Part shown: one piece after another, positions 8,270 to 16,295 of the stretch
Layout: every line of letters begins with the position of its first letter
How positions within the stretch are numbered: position 1 is the first letter of the stretch
NCBI GenBank assembly: GCA_012911965.1
Contig: SMDP01000011.1
Location: 2,187-39,290 of the forward strand
Direction of reading: 5' to 3'
DNA: 37,104 nucleotides
Origin: Geitlerinema sp. P-1104
GTDB taxonomy: Bacteria > Cyanobacteriota > Cyanobacteriia > Cyanobacteriales > Geitlerinemataceae
The notes under the pieces: generated by a model
The model's input: only the letters and a program-made list of their open reading frames with translations
Database searches by the model: none
Told to the model about the DNA's origin: nothing
Position numbers and translations under genes: made by a program

Positions 8270-9163
8270 TTAGCTTTCTTCTTCCTCTGCTTCATCAGCC
8301 TGAAGCTGTTGTCGCAGCTCTTCCTGAGATAGGGGTAATAAGGCCTCTAACCTGAAGGAGGTTGTGATTCTCGTCTCAGGCTGGCAATTGGCCAGGAGAC
8401 CATTCTCATCATAGATGAACGTGGGCGTTTCTTGGCTAGATTGGAAGTCACGCACCACCAAGAGGGGCTGAAGTTGCTCAAGCTGCATCAAAACGGTTCG
8501 AGTTTGGGCGAAGTTACCCTGCATCTGAACTTGATAGGTTTGCCGTTTTACCTGTTGATCCGCCTGACGACCAAATGAGCCATCCATGACTAACTCATAG
8601 CCATCGGCAGTCGTTGAAGCCGCATTGGTCTGTCCCCGACCCCCTCCAGGAAATACGGGGGTAAATTCCGTCAGCCTGACTTCGCTAAAAAAGCCATTGA
8701 CTCGCTCATTAACATTTGTAAAGTCTTCCAGGAGTCCAGAGGGACAACCTTGAGCAACTAAACGAGTACGAATCTCATCAGCACTGAGATTCGCATTGCG
8801 CTGATTAACTTGTTGGTTAATATCTAATAGGAGAGTTTCCAGGCTATCGGGGCTAGCAAACATGGACAGAACATCTTCCTGAAGCCCTTGCACGTCATCC
8901 CGTTCAGCTTCGGCTTGCTCAATTTGTGCCTGAACGTTCCCCTGACCATCGATTTGCGTTTCTTTCTCAGCAATTTCGATCTGGAGTTGCTGTCGCTCGG
9001 CCCAGAGGGGTTCGACAAACTGATAGGCTAGCCAAATGCCACCTCCAACGCCGAGAACCGCGATGATGACTCCCAAAATTGTGGGAGAAATGGTCGTCCC
9101 CATAAAGACGATGCCATTAGCTTCCTCTTCTTCACCCGGAATAAAATCGTTGTCGTAGGCCAT
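8270..9163 (-). CDS. pilO: Type IV pilus inner-membrane protein PilO
   Basis: 297 residues. A short acidic cytoplasmic N-terminus is followed by one membrane span (about 24-50, TISPTILGVIIAVLGVGGGI). A coiled coil comes next (about 52-90, WAERQQLQIEIAEKETQ) and then a periplasmic region with a ferredoxin-like fold typical of PilO. With PilM and PilN it forms the inner-membrane alignment complex that links the pilus motor to the secretin. It starts 4 nt after the pilN stop, consistent with one operon. The C-terminus is strongly acidic (DEAEEEES). The identification rests on topology and position in the cluster more than on strict sequence motifs. Confidence 0.92.
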   Translation of the reverse strand: MAYDNDFIPGEEEEANGIVFMGTTISPTILGVIIAVLGVGGGIWLAYQFVEPLWAERQQLQIEIAEKETQIDGQGNVQAQIEQAEAERDDVQGLQEDVLSMFASPDSLETLLLDINQQVNQRNANLSADEIRTRLVAQGCPSGLLEDFTNVNERVNGFFSEVRLTEFTPVFPGGGRGQTNAASTTADGYELVMDGSFGRQADQQVKRQTYQVQMQGNFAQTRTVLMQLEQLQPLLVVRDFQSSQETPTFIYDENGLLANCQPETRITTSFRLEALLPLSQEELRQQLQADEAEEEES

Positions 9164-9167
9164 GAGT

Positions 9168-9950
9168 CTAAATTACCCCTCTGCGTTGAAGTTCTTGGAT
9201 ACGGTTCACTAAGCCCAATGCTCCTTTACGCTGAAGTTCTTGCAAGATATCCGTCGCAGGAACCTCCCGGACCTGAGTTTGGATGGTGAACGCGACTACG
9301 GGTGCCAATTCTAGGCGACCGCGACTGTCACTAAAGGTCAGACTCTGAGCGCGATACTCTTCCATCTCTGCCTCAATCAGATGAGTCCCTGAGGCCATGT
9401 AGAGGTTGGACTCCCTGAGCAACAGCATAAAGTCATTGACATCGTTAAACGACTGAGCAATGCCCTCAATGGTCACCACGGATGGGGGACGACCGGACTC
9501 CGTCCGCTGGGGATCCGGACCGTTGCGAACTGGCTCATTGCTTTGCTGTACATTTTGGATACGCACTCCGATGGGGGTGCGATCGCGCAAGTCTTGCAGC
9601 AAGGCCGACCAAGGGGAAATATAATTAAAGACCCCGGCTAAAGCATCCGTTTGTGTCCGGATTTGCTGGACTTCCTCTTGAATCTGTCGTAAGCGATCCT
9701 CTTGTCGCTGGTAGTTTCCTAACTCTTGGTCAAGTTCATCCCGCTCAGCTTTTAGGTTAGGGATCTCAACCTGAGCCAGGTAAACCCAGAACCCACCCAC
9801 TAACGCCAGGAACGCCGCCGCAACGGCTCCCCCGGCTATCATTGCCATATTCCCCGAGCCATCTCGTTTTTGTCGGCTTGGTTTTGCCTTAACCGACTCC
9901 GGACGATACTCGGGGCGATCGTTGAGGAAATTAATTTCGATATTGTACAT
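9168..9950 (-). CDS. pilN: Type IV pilus inner-membrane protein PilN
   Basis: 260 residues. The N-terminal motif MYNIEINFLNDRPEYR corresponds to the conserved PilN peptide that docks into PilM in the cytoplasm. One membrane span (about 34-60) follows, then a coiled coil (about 60-100) and a periplasmic domain with the PilN-type pattern (RTPIGVRIQNVQQ, then VVTIEGIAQSFNDVNDFMLLL). It lies between pilM (6 nt upstream) and pilO (4 nt downstream), so translation is probably coupled. Its role is the inner-membrane platform of the pilus together with PilM and PilO. Confidence 0.94.
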   Translation of the reverse strand: MYNIEINFLNDRPEYRPESVKAKPSRQKRDGSGNMAMIAGGAVAAAFLALVGGFWVYLAQVEIPNLKAERDELDQELGNYQRQEDRLRQIQEEVQQIRTQTDALAGVFNYISPWSALLQDLRDRTPIGVRIQNVQQSNEPVRNGPDPQRTESGRPPSVVTIEGIAQSFNDVNDFMLLLRESNLYMASGTHLIEAEMEEYRAQSLTFSDSRGRLELAPVVAFTIQTQVREVPATDILQELQRKGALGLVNRIQELQRRGVI

Positions 9951-9956
9951 AGTCGT

Positions 9957-11072
9957 TTAGACCTCCCGTAGTCCCAGACCTAAGACCACCCCTAGTCCGG
10001 GACGTTGGACGAGGGGAACTTCTTCTTCGCTCATCTCTAATCCTAGCGCAGCCACCGGATCAAGTTGGCTAGTCGGGATACTCAGCCGCTGCATAAAAAA
10101 TTCATCGAGTTGTCCCACCGAACTGCCGGGCCCCACCAAAAACAGTTGGGCGACCTCCATAACTTCACTTTGATTCATGTAAAAGTCAATGGAGCGACGC
10201 ACCTCATCGGCGAGTTCCCCAAGAACTTTCATCATGGCACTGGTTCCTGGATTATTACCGCCCATGGTTCCCATGGTCATACTATCACCCGTGTTCACGG
10301 GCAAGGTCATTCCCTGTAGGAGTTCCGTATTACGGGATGGGGGTAAATTCATGGCTTCCGAGAGCGCGCTTTGGATTTGGAAGCTGCCAATCCCGATCGT
10401 GCGGGAAAACTGCGGCACACCATCGACGATTACTGAAATCTCAGTGCTGTCGAATTGTAGATCAGCGGTGACCACCACTTCCTCGGAGGTGAACTGTTGG
10501 AGCTGATCCTGTAAACAGCGTAGCACTGAAAAACTGCTCACCTCCATCACATCCAAGCTCAACCCCGCTTCCTGAAAGACACTGATGTAACTATCAACCA
10601 CTTCTTTACGGGTGGCCACAAATAGGAGTTGGTTTTTCTCCATGCCGTCTTCATCGACGAAGGAGCCAAGTTTTTGGAAGTCTACATCGGCTTCTTCCCG
10701 GGGGAAGGGCAGATAGAGTCCGGCTTCCTGGTTCACATAATCCCGCAGTTGACTTTCGTCATCGAGTTCGACGGGAACAGGAATCAAGCGCACGATCGCC
10801 TCACGACTGGGAATCGCCGTAGCAATATGTTTGGGCTTGATTTTATGTTCTGCTAGGAGTGCTTCAATTAACTCTGCCATACTGGGCAAGTCAATAATTT
10901 GCCCCTCCTGCATCACCCCTTCGGGGACTTCTTCGGAGATGAAGTGTAAAATCTTATAACCCTGACGCTGTTTACTCAGTTGCATCACATTGATGCGATC
11001 GGGGGACAGTTCAATCCCGATGCCATTCTTGGCCTTGGAGAAAATGTTTTTTAGGAAGTTTAAGTTAGCCAC
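9957..11072 (-). CDS. pilM: Type IV pilus assembly ATPase-like protein PilM
   Basis: 371 residues with an actin/FtsA-like fold. The N-terminal pattern GIGIELSPDRINVMQLSKQ and the later VTADLQFDSTEISVIVDGVP with FSRTIGIG correspond to the phosphate-binding segments of PilM. VAQLFLVGPGSSVGQLDEFF is the typical adenosine-side motif. It is cytoplasmic and binds the N-terminal peptide of PilN. It is the first gene of the minus-strand pilMNOQ operon, and the region 11073-11325 upstream is shared with the divergent solute-binding lipoprotein. Confidence 0.95.
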   Translation of the reverse strand: MANLNFLKNIFSKAKNGIGIELSPDRINVMQLSKQRQGYKILHFISEEVPEGVMQEGQIIDLPSMAELIEALLAEHKIKPKHIATAIPSREAIVRLIPVPVELDDESQLRDYVNQEAGLYLPFPREEADVDFQKLGSFVDEDGMEKNQLLFVATRKEVVDSYISVFQEAGLSLDVMEVSSFSVLRCLQDQLQQFTSEEVVVTADLQFDSTEISVIVDGVPQFSRTIGIGSFQIQSALSEAMNLPPSRNTELLQGMTLPVNTGDSMTMGTMGGNNPGTSAMMKVLGELADEVRRSIDFYMNQSEVMEVAQLFLVGPGSSVGQLDEFFMQRLSIPTSQLDPVAALGLEMSEEEVPLVQRPGLGVVLGLGLREV

Positions 11073-11325
11073 TAGATTCAGTTCACCGGTTCATGGGGGC
11101 GACGAGAGGGAGGTCACCAATTGTCAAATGCTAGCAAGTCATTGACAACGGGCGCATACCGTTGCTCCATTCTATATGCTCGACTTCTCGATGTTGACCT
11201 CATCCGAGTCAGCCCAGCGGCCAGAGACTCAGCGGCCCCCGATGTCCCCTATTGCAACCCACGATTTGATGACTCAATTTTTGAAATGGCCCCTGGCGGG
11301 TCGCCCCAGTCGCCCGAAACCGAAG

Positions 11326-12612
11326 ATGATGCGCCTAAAATTAGGCTTAGGCTTGGCGCTAACCCCACTTCTACTGGGGTTGTTCAGTTGTGGCAGTCCG
11401 CGAACGATTCGGGATGAAAACACCGTCGAGTTCTGGACGATGCAGCTCCAGCCCACATTCAACCCCTATTTTAACGACTTAATCGCCGAGTTTGAGCAGG
11501 AGTATCCTGACCAGCAAGTGCGCTGGATTGACATTCCTTGGGCGGCAATGGAAGCACGGATTGTCACCTCTGTCTCCGCGCAAACGGCCCCCGATTTAGT
11601 CAACCTCAATCCCCGCTTTTCTGCCCTCTTAGCGGGACGCAATGCCTGGTTAGACCTCGATGAGTACATCTCCGAGGAGGTGCGATCGCAGTATCTCGAA
11701 GCCATTTGGGATGCCAGTCGCTTTGACGGCACCAGTTTTGGCATTCCTTGGTATCTCACCACTCGCATCACCATCTACAACCAAGAGATTTTCCAAGATG
11801 CCGGCATTGACGCCCCCCCACAAACCTTCGAGGAACTGGCCCAAGTGGCCCAACAGGTGCGGGAAGAAACGGGCAAATACGCCTTTTTCGTCAGCTTTGC
11901 CCCCAACGACTCCGGAGAAGTCTTAGAATCCCTCGTGCAGATGGGGGTACAACTGCTCAACGACGATGGAACTGCCGCCTTCAACTCCCCAGAAGGGGTG
12001 GCGGCCTTTAACTATTGGCGAGAACTCTATCAAGAGGGTTGGCTACCGCGAGAGGTTCTCACCCAAGGCCACCAGCGGGCCATTGAACTCTATCAAGGGG
12101 GAGAACTGGCCCTGGTGAAAACTGGCCCCCAATTCTTCCAAACCATCGCCACCAATGCCCCCGATATTGCCGCCGTATCTCAACCGGCCCCCCAAATTAC
12201 GGGGGACACGGGTAAAATTGCCGTCGCGGTGATGAACCTCTTGATCCCCCGAGACACCGTCAACCCCGAGGGGGCGATCGCCTTTGCCCTCTTTCTCACC
12301 AATCCCGAGAACCAGCTCGCCTTCTCCCAAGTGGCCAACACCCTGCCCTCCACCCGAGACACCCTAGACCATGACTACTTCCAAGAGGGGGGAGACGAGG
12401 CCACCCCCATGGATGCGGCTCGGGTGATCAGTGCCGACCAGTTGCGGCGGGCAGAAATATTAGTGCCTCCACGCTCTAATGTCAATGAGTTACAGGCAAT
12501 TCTTTACGATAATTTACAGGCGACCCTGTTAGGAGAAAAAACCGTCGAGGAGGCCTTAGCCGACGCAGAAGAGGAGTGGAATGCCCTGCTCCCGTCTCCA
12601 ACCCTCCCCTAA
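11326..12612 (+). CDS. ABC transporter solute-binding lipoprotein, sugar type
   Basis: From the ATG at 11326 the protein has 428 residues and begins with a clean lipoprotein signal: a short basic n-region (MMRLK), a hydrophobic stretch and the lipobox LFSC with C22. The frame is open upstream to 11176, with ATGs at 11176, 11194, 11242 and 11269. None has a convincing ribosome-binding site, so the start is uncertain. The mature part has the family-1 solute-binding pattern: VEFWTMQLQPTFNPYFNDLI near the start, GIPWYLTTRITIYNQEIFQDAGI in the middle and ALFLTNPENQLAFSQ near the end. It should bind a sugar or similar solute outside the inner membrane. No permease or ATPase is adjacent, so its transporter partners must lie elsewhere. 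Confidence 0.9.
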   Translation: MMRLKLGLGLALTPLLLGLFSCGSPRTIRDENTVEFWTMQLQPTFNPYFNDLIAEFEQEYPDQQVRWIDIPWAAMEARIVTSVSAQTAPDLVNLNPRFSALLAGRNAWLDLDEYISEEVRSQYLEAIWDASRFDGTSFGIPWYLTTRITIYNQEIFQDAGIDAPPQTFEELAQVAQQVREETGKYAFFVSFAPNDSGEVLESLVQMGVQLLNDDGTAAFNSPEGVAAFNYWRELYQEGWLPREVLTQGHQRAIELYQGGELALVKTGPQFFQTIATNAPDIAAVSQPAPQITGDTGKIAVAVMNLLIPRDTVNPEGAIAFALFLTNPENQLAFSQVANTLPSTRDTLDHDYFQEGGDEATPMDAARVISADQLRRAEILVPPRSNVNELQAILYDNLQATLLGEKTVEEALADAEEEWNALLPSPTLP

Positions 12613-12618
12613 GGTCAT

Positions 12619-12867
12619 CTAGCCCCGCTCATCCTCAGAACTGTCCTGGGGAAACTGCCCCGATTGGGCCACCAGTCGGGGAAACAGCAGCACAAAATAG
12701 CCCATCCAGGCGCTCAGGGGAATGGCGACCAAGGTTGTGAGCCAGAGGCGGTGAAATAGCAGCCAACTGGCGCCAATCAAGCCCAGCCCCGTCAATAAAA
12801 TTGACCAAGGCTGACACCACCAGGGTTTATAGTGCCAAACATTCAAACTGGAGGGGCGATCGCTCAT
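12619..12867 (-). CDS. Small two-helix membrane protein (possibly DUF6737)
   Basis: 82 residues starting with MSDRPSSLNVWHYKPWWCQP, a Trp-rich N-terminal motif that I associate with a small conserved cyanobacterial family (probably DUF6737). Two hydrophobic segments follow (about 22-41 and 43-63), then a charged tail (DSSEDERG). It converges on the solute-binding protein with a 6-nt gap. Function is unknown. The overlapping ORF in another frame (12635-12820) is a shadow. Confidence 0.75.
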   Translation of the reverse strand: MSDRPSSLNVWHYKPWWCQPWSILLTGLGLIGASWLLFHRLWLTTLVAIPLSAWMGYFVLLFPRLVAQSGQFPQDSSEDERG

Positions 12868-12912
12868 AACAGTGGAAAACTCCTGAACTGGGAAGGGTTC
12901 GCAGAAATAGGC

Positions 12913-12918
12913 TATACT
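12913..12918 (+). promoter_or_regulatory. Candidate -10 box and RBS for the radical SAM gene
   Basis: TATACT at 12913-12918 is a good -10 hexamer, but no clear -35 box is visible upstream. The leader of about 105 nt ends with AGGAGA at 13013-13018, a well-placed ribosome-binding site 10 nt before the ATG at 13029. This supports that start. Confidence 0.45.
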
Positions 12919-13028
12919 AGCAAACTGATCAAACCGGTTGTGCGCCCTAGCACCTCCGCCTAGCCTAACCTTGCTCGATCGCGGCTAGGGACCTGAAGCT
13001 TGCACCAGATATAGGAGAGATTTTAGCA

Positions 13029-15626
13029 ATGGCGGTTGCAGTTGACCAGCTACTCACGCCAGACATTTCCCGTCCAGCTCGTTACCTGGGAAATGAACTT
13101 GGGGCCGTGCGTAAATCCTGGCAAGATGCCGAAGTGCGCTGGGTCTTAACCTATCCAGAAGTGTACGAAGTCGGCGCCTCGAACCTGGGACATATCATCC
13201 TCTACAGCATTCTCAACGCCCAACCGCGCCAACTGTGCGATCGCGCCTACCTGCCGGCGATGGACTTAATCGAGAAATTGCGGGATACCCAGACTCCCCT
13301 GTTTGCCGTCGAAGCCCATCGTCCCCTCACAGACTTTGATATTCTCGGCTTTAGCCTCAGCTACGAACTCGGGGCCACCAATATCCTGGAAATGCTGACC
13401 CTAGCCGGGATTCCCTTAACCTGGAGCGAACGTCTCGGGCGTGGCCAACAAGACCCCCTCATCTTTGCTGGGGGCCAAACCGCCACCTCGAACCCCGAAC
13501 CCTACGCCGACTTTCTTGACTTTGTGGCCCTCGGCGATGGCGAAGAACTCCTACCCGAAATTGGCCTCGTCATCGAAGAAGGCAAACGGGCCGGCCTAAA
13601 CCGTCACGACTTATTACTGGACTTAGCCCAAGTTCCCGGTGTCTATGTCCCCATGTTTTACGACATGGCCGAGGATGGCTCCGTACATCCCAATCATCCC
13701 CAAGTTCCCGAGCGGGTGTTACGACGGGTGGCCCCACCCATGCCCGCCTATTCCATTGGCCTTGTGCCCTATATCGAAACGGTCCACGATCGCCTCACAG
13801 TCGAAATTCGCCGAGGCTGCACCCGAGGCTGTCGCTTCTGTCAGCCGGGAATGCTCACCCGGCCGGCGCGGGACGTGAACCCAGAACAGGTGGTGGATAC
13901 CATCGAAAAAGGAATGCGGGCCACCGGCTATAACGAGTTTTCCTTACTCTCCCTCAGTTGTTCTGATTATTTGTCATTACCCGCTGTGGGCATGGAAGTC
14001 AAGAATCGTTTACAAAACGATAACATTTCCCTCTCCCTCCCCAGTCAGCGGGTCGATCGCTTCGATGAGAACATCGCCAACATCATCGGCGGAACCCGGC
14101 AATCGGGGTTAACCTTCGCCCCAGAAGCGGGAACCCAACGGATGCGGGACATCATCAACAAGGGACTCACCAATGAAGAACTGTTACGGGGCGTAAAAAC
14201 TGCCTACGAGCAGGGTTGGGACAAAGTCAAGCTCTACTTTATGATTGGGCTTCCCGGTGAAACCGACGCCGACGTAATTGGCATTGCCGAAACCGTGCGT
14301 TGGCTGCAACAAGAATGTCGCAGTCAGAAACGGCGACGCTTTCACATCAACCTCACCATTTCCAACTTCACCCCCAAACCCCATACCCCCTTCCAATGGC
14401 ATAGCGTTTCCACCAGCGAATTCCTCCGCAAACAAGATCTGTTGCGGCAAGAATTTAAGCGGATGCGAGGGGTAAAAGCCAACTTTACCGATGTCCGCAT
14501 CTCCGCCATGGAGGACTTTGTCGGCCGGGGCGATCGCCGTCTAGCCCCCGTGATTCGTCGCGCCTGGGAACTCGGGGCGGGGATGGATGCCTGGTGGGAA
14601 AGCCTCGATCGCGCCTATCAAGCCTGGGAGACGGCGATCGAGGAATCGGGCTTAACCTGGAAATACCGGCAAGTGGAATCCGGGGAATGGAATCTCTTTA
14701 AAGATGACCAGGGCAATATCGACGGCAATCAATCCCTCGATGCCCCTCTCCCCTGGGATTACCTCAACACCGGCATCGATAAAAACTGGCTCAAACAAGA
14801 CCTGCAACGGGCCCTAGAAGCCGCCACCGTCCCCGACTGTGCCTATGAAGGCTGTTCCCACTGCGGCGTTTGCACCCCTGACTTCGGCCATAACATCGTC
14901 GAAACCCCACCGCCGATTCCCCACTTTGTCGGGCATTTCAAACCCAACACCCAACGAGAACAGCGGTTGCGGGTGCGTTTAGGAAAACTCGGCGACATGG
15001 CCCTGATTGGTCATTTAGACTTCGCCCGTCTTCTCGATCGCGCCGTCCGTCGGGCCGCCTTACCCATCTCCTTTAGCGGCGGGTATCATCCCAGCCCTCG
15101 GATTTCCCCCGCCAACGCCCTACAACTCGGGGCCACCAGTAGCGGTGAAGTGGTGGAATTTGACCTCACCGAACCCTTAGACGCCGCCGAATTTAAACAG
15201 CGGCTTCAGGACCAACTGCCCCCCGATATGCCCATTTACGAGGTGGACGTTGTCCCCGTCAAAGGCTTAGCAGCCACCCGAGTTCTCGAACGGGCCCAAT
15301 ATCAGCTCAGCCTCCGCTGTGAGGGGGGCGCTTGGGGCCACTGGGTTGCGGCGGTTCTCGACGCCTCAGAACTTTGGAGCGAACATCGTAGCAAATCTGG
15401 AAAAACTCGGGCCATTAATCTCAGAGAGCGACTGTTTGCCCTAGACTATATAGATTCGCCCCATCCCGAGCAGGCGATCGTCACCTACGAGGGGAGTTGT
15501 CGCAATGATGGAACCCTGTTACGACCTGCCCAAGTGGTAGAAATGCTCGAAGCCGTCTCCGGTACTGAGATTGCCCTAGAGCACGTTCATCGTCAACAGC
15601 TAATCCTACGCCCGGAAACCCCCTAA
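13029..15626 (+). CDS. B12-binding-type radical SAM protein fused to DUF2344 domain
   Basis: 865 residues. The N-terminal half resembles TIGR03960, with a Rossmann/B12-binding-like region (about 35-180) and then the radical SAM core with RRGCTRGCRFCQPG, a CX3CX2C cluster at C264, C268 and C271. After the core lies a Cys-rich insert (CAYEGCSHCGVCTPDFG, about 605-625) that may bind a second cluster or metal. The C-terminal 220 residues match the TIGR03936/DUF2344 pattern (GKLGDMALIGHLDFARLLDRA, FSGGYHPSPRISPANALQLG). Many bacteria have these two parts as one or two genes near rne/rng, as here. The reaction is not known; an RNA or protein modification role is inference from the neighbourhood. 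Confidence 0.9.
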   Translation: MAVAVDQLLTPDISRPARYLGNELGAVRKSWQDAEVRWVLTYPEVYEVGASNLGHIILYSILNAQPRQLCDRAYLPAMDLIEKLRDTQTPLFAVEAHRPLTDFDILGFSLSYELGATNILEMLTLAGIPLTWSERLGRGQQDPLIFAGGQTATSNPEPYADFLDFVALGDGEELLPEIGLVIEEGKRAGLNRHDLLLDLAQVPGVYVPMFYDMAEDGSVHPNHPQVPERVLRRVAPPMPAYSIGLVPYIETVHDRLTVEIRRGCTRGCRFCQPGMLTRPARDVNPEQVVDTIEKGMRATGYNEFSLLSLSCSDYLSLPAVGMEVKNRLQNDNISLSLPSQRVDRFDENIANIIGGTRQSGLTFAPEAGTQRMRDIINKGLTNEELLRGVKTAYEQGWDKVKLYFMIGLPGETDADVIGIAETVRWLQQECRSQKRRRFHINLTISNFTPKPHTPFQWHSVSTSEFLRKQDLLRQEFKRMRGVKANFTDVRISAMEDFVGRGDRRLAPVIRRAWELGAGMDAWWESLDRAYQAWETAIEESGLTWKYRQVESGEWNLFKDDQGNIDGNQSLDAPLPWDYLNTGIDKNWLKQDLQRALEAATVPDCAYEGCSHCGVCTPDFGHNIVETPPPIPHFVGHFKPNTQREQRLRVRLGKLGDMALIGHLDFARLLDRAVRRAALPISFSGGYHPSPRISPANALQLGATSSGEVVEFDLTEPLDAAEFKQRLQDQLPPDMPIYEVDVVPVKGLAATRVLERAQYQLSLRCEGGAWGHWVAAVLDASELWSEHRSKSGKTRAINLRERLFALDYIDSPHPEQAIVTYEGSCRNDGTLLRPAQVVEMLEAVSGTEIALEHVHRQQLILRPETP

Positions 15627-15681
15627 AGATAGCTGTATGGGGTGAGATGGCCCCCTACACTAAAGCCACTGAAAAACATGG

Positions 15682-16295
15682 TATAGTGGGGGGTAAAGTA
15701 CCAATTCGTACTCAAACAATCGCATCGGGTTTGTCAGACCCAATGCCCCTAACTTAGACCGTTGGGGGATGCGAGTGAGACATGTGCGAAAGATAACAAC
15801 CCGTAGGTTTAAACCAGATGGGCGGTTCTGACTGGGACGGTTAGTCTGGCTAACTCCCGTCGGTTCGGTCTGCGCTGAGCGTTAGCGGCAAGCGGTCGAA
15901 ACGCCGTCAGAGGTCGATGTCAGAGGATGCGGCAGCCCCTCACTGCGATCGTTACGCGCTCAGGCTAAAGACCACTAGCCCAGCGTCGTTGGTGATACTC
16001 AGATGGTTTGCCAGTATAGATGTTCCCCACTCTAGTCTTTTCCCAAACGTCCAATTTAGACGCTAAACCGGCAGACTCCGGTTTTTCCTGTCCTGTACGG
16101 AAGCAGATCGAACGTGCGGAATGGCTGGCAATGCTGACGATGTGGCACAACTGAACCGTCATCGCATGATCCATGTCGTTGTAGTTTGCGGACAACTTGA
16201 TGTTCCCGGACTCAGACATTCATTCATGTGAATCTAGCGGAGGATCGCCCCACCCCTTTAACCTCCAAAACTCTAAAAAAAATTGAGGAAATTGA
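15682..16295 (+). promoter_or_regulatory. Promoter and long structured 5' leader of rne
   Basis: The 669-nt gap before rne holds no convincing gene. An extended -10 (TGG-TATAGT, with the hexamer at 15682-15687) would start a transcript near 15694, giving a leader of about 600 nt. Several clear stems follow: the three-way junction at 15720-15774, GACGGTTAG/CTAAC..CCGTC (15836-15861), and CGCT/AGCG (15873-15887). The region ends with GAGGAAA just before the ATG. RNase E mRNAs are commonly autoregulated through their leader, so a control role is likely but inferred. An 84-codon antisense frame (15965-16219) has no recognisable features and is not called. Confidence 0.6.
15720..15774 (+). ncRNA. 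Three-way-junction RNA element in rne leader
   Basis: The outer stem TCGCATC (15720-15726) pairs with GATGCGA (15768-15774). Inside it, hairpin 1 is GGGTT (15727-15731) with GACCC (15737-15741). Hairpin 2 is CCCC-T-AAC (15746-15753, one bulged T) with GTTGGGG (15761-15767). The helices abut exactly at 15726/15727 and 15767/15768, with only AATG left unpaired in the junction. I do not recognise it as a named family; the call rests on pairing alone. Confidence 0.5.

Noticed and set aside
15965..16219. 84-codon minus-strand frame in the rne leader
   Set aside because: No recognisable motifs, antisense to a structured leader, and no ribosome-binding site.
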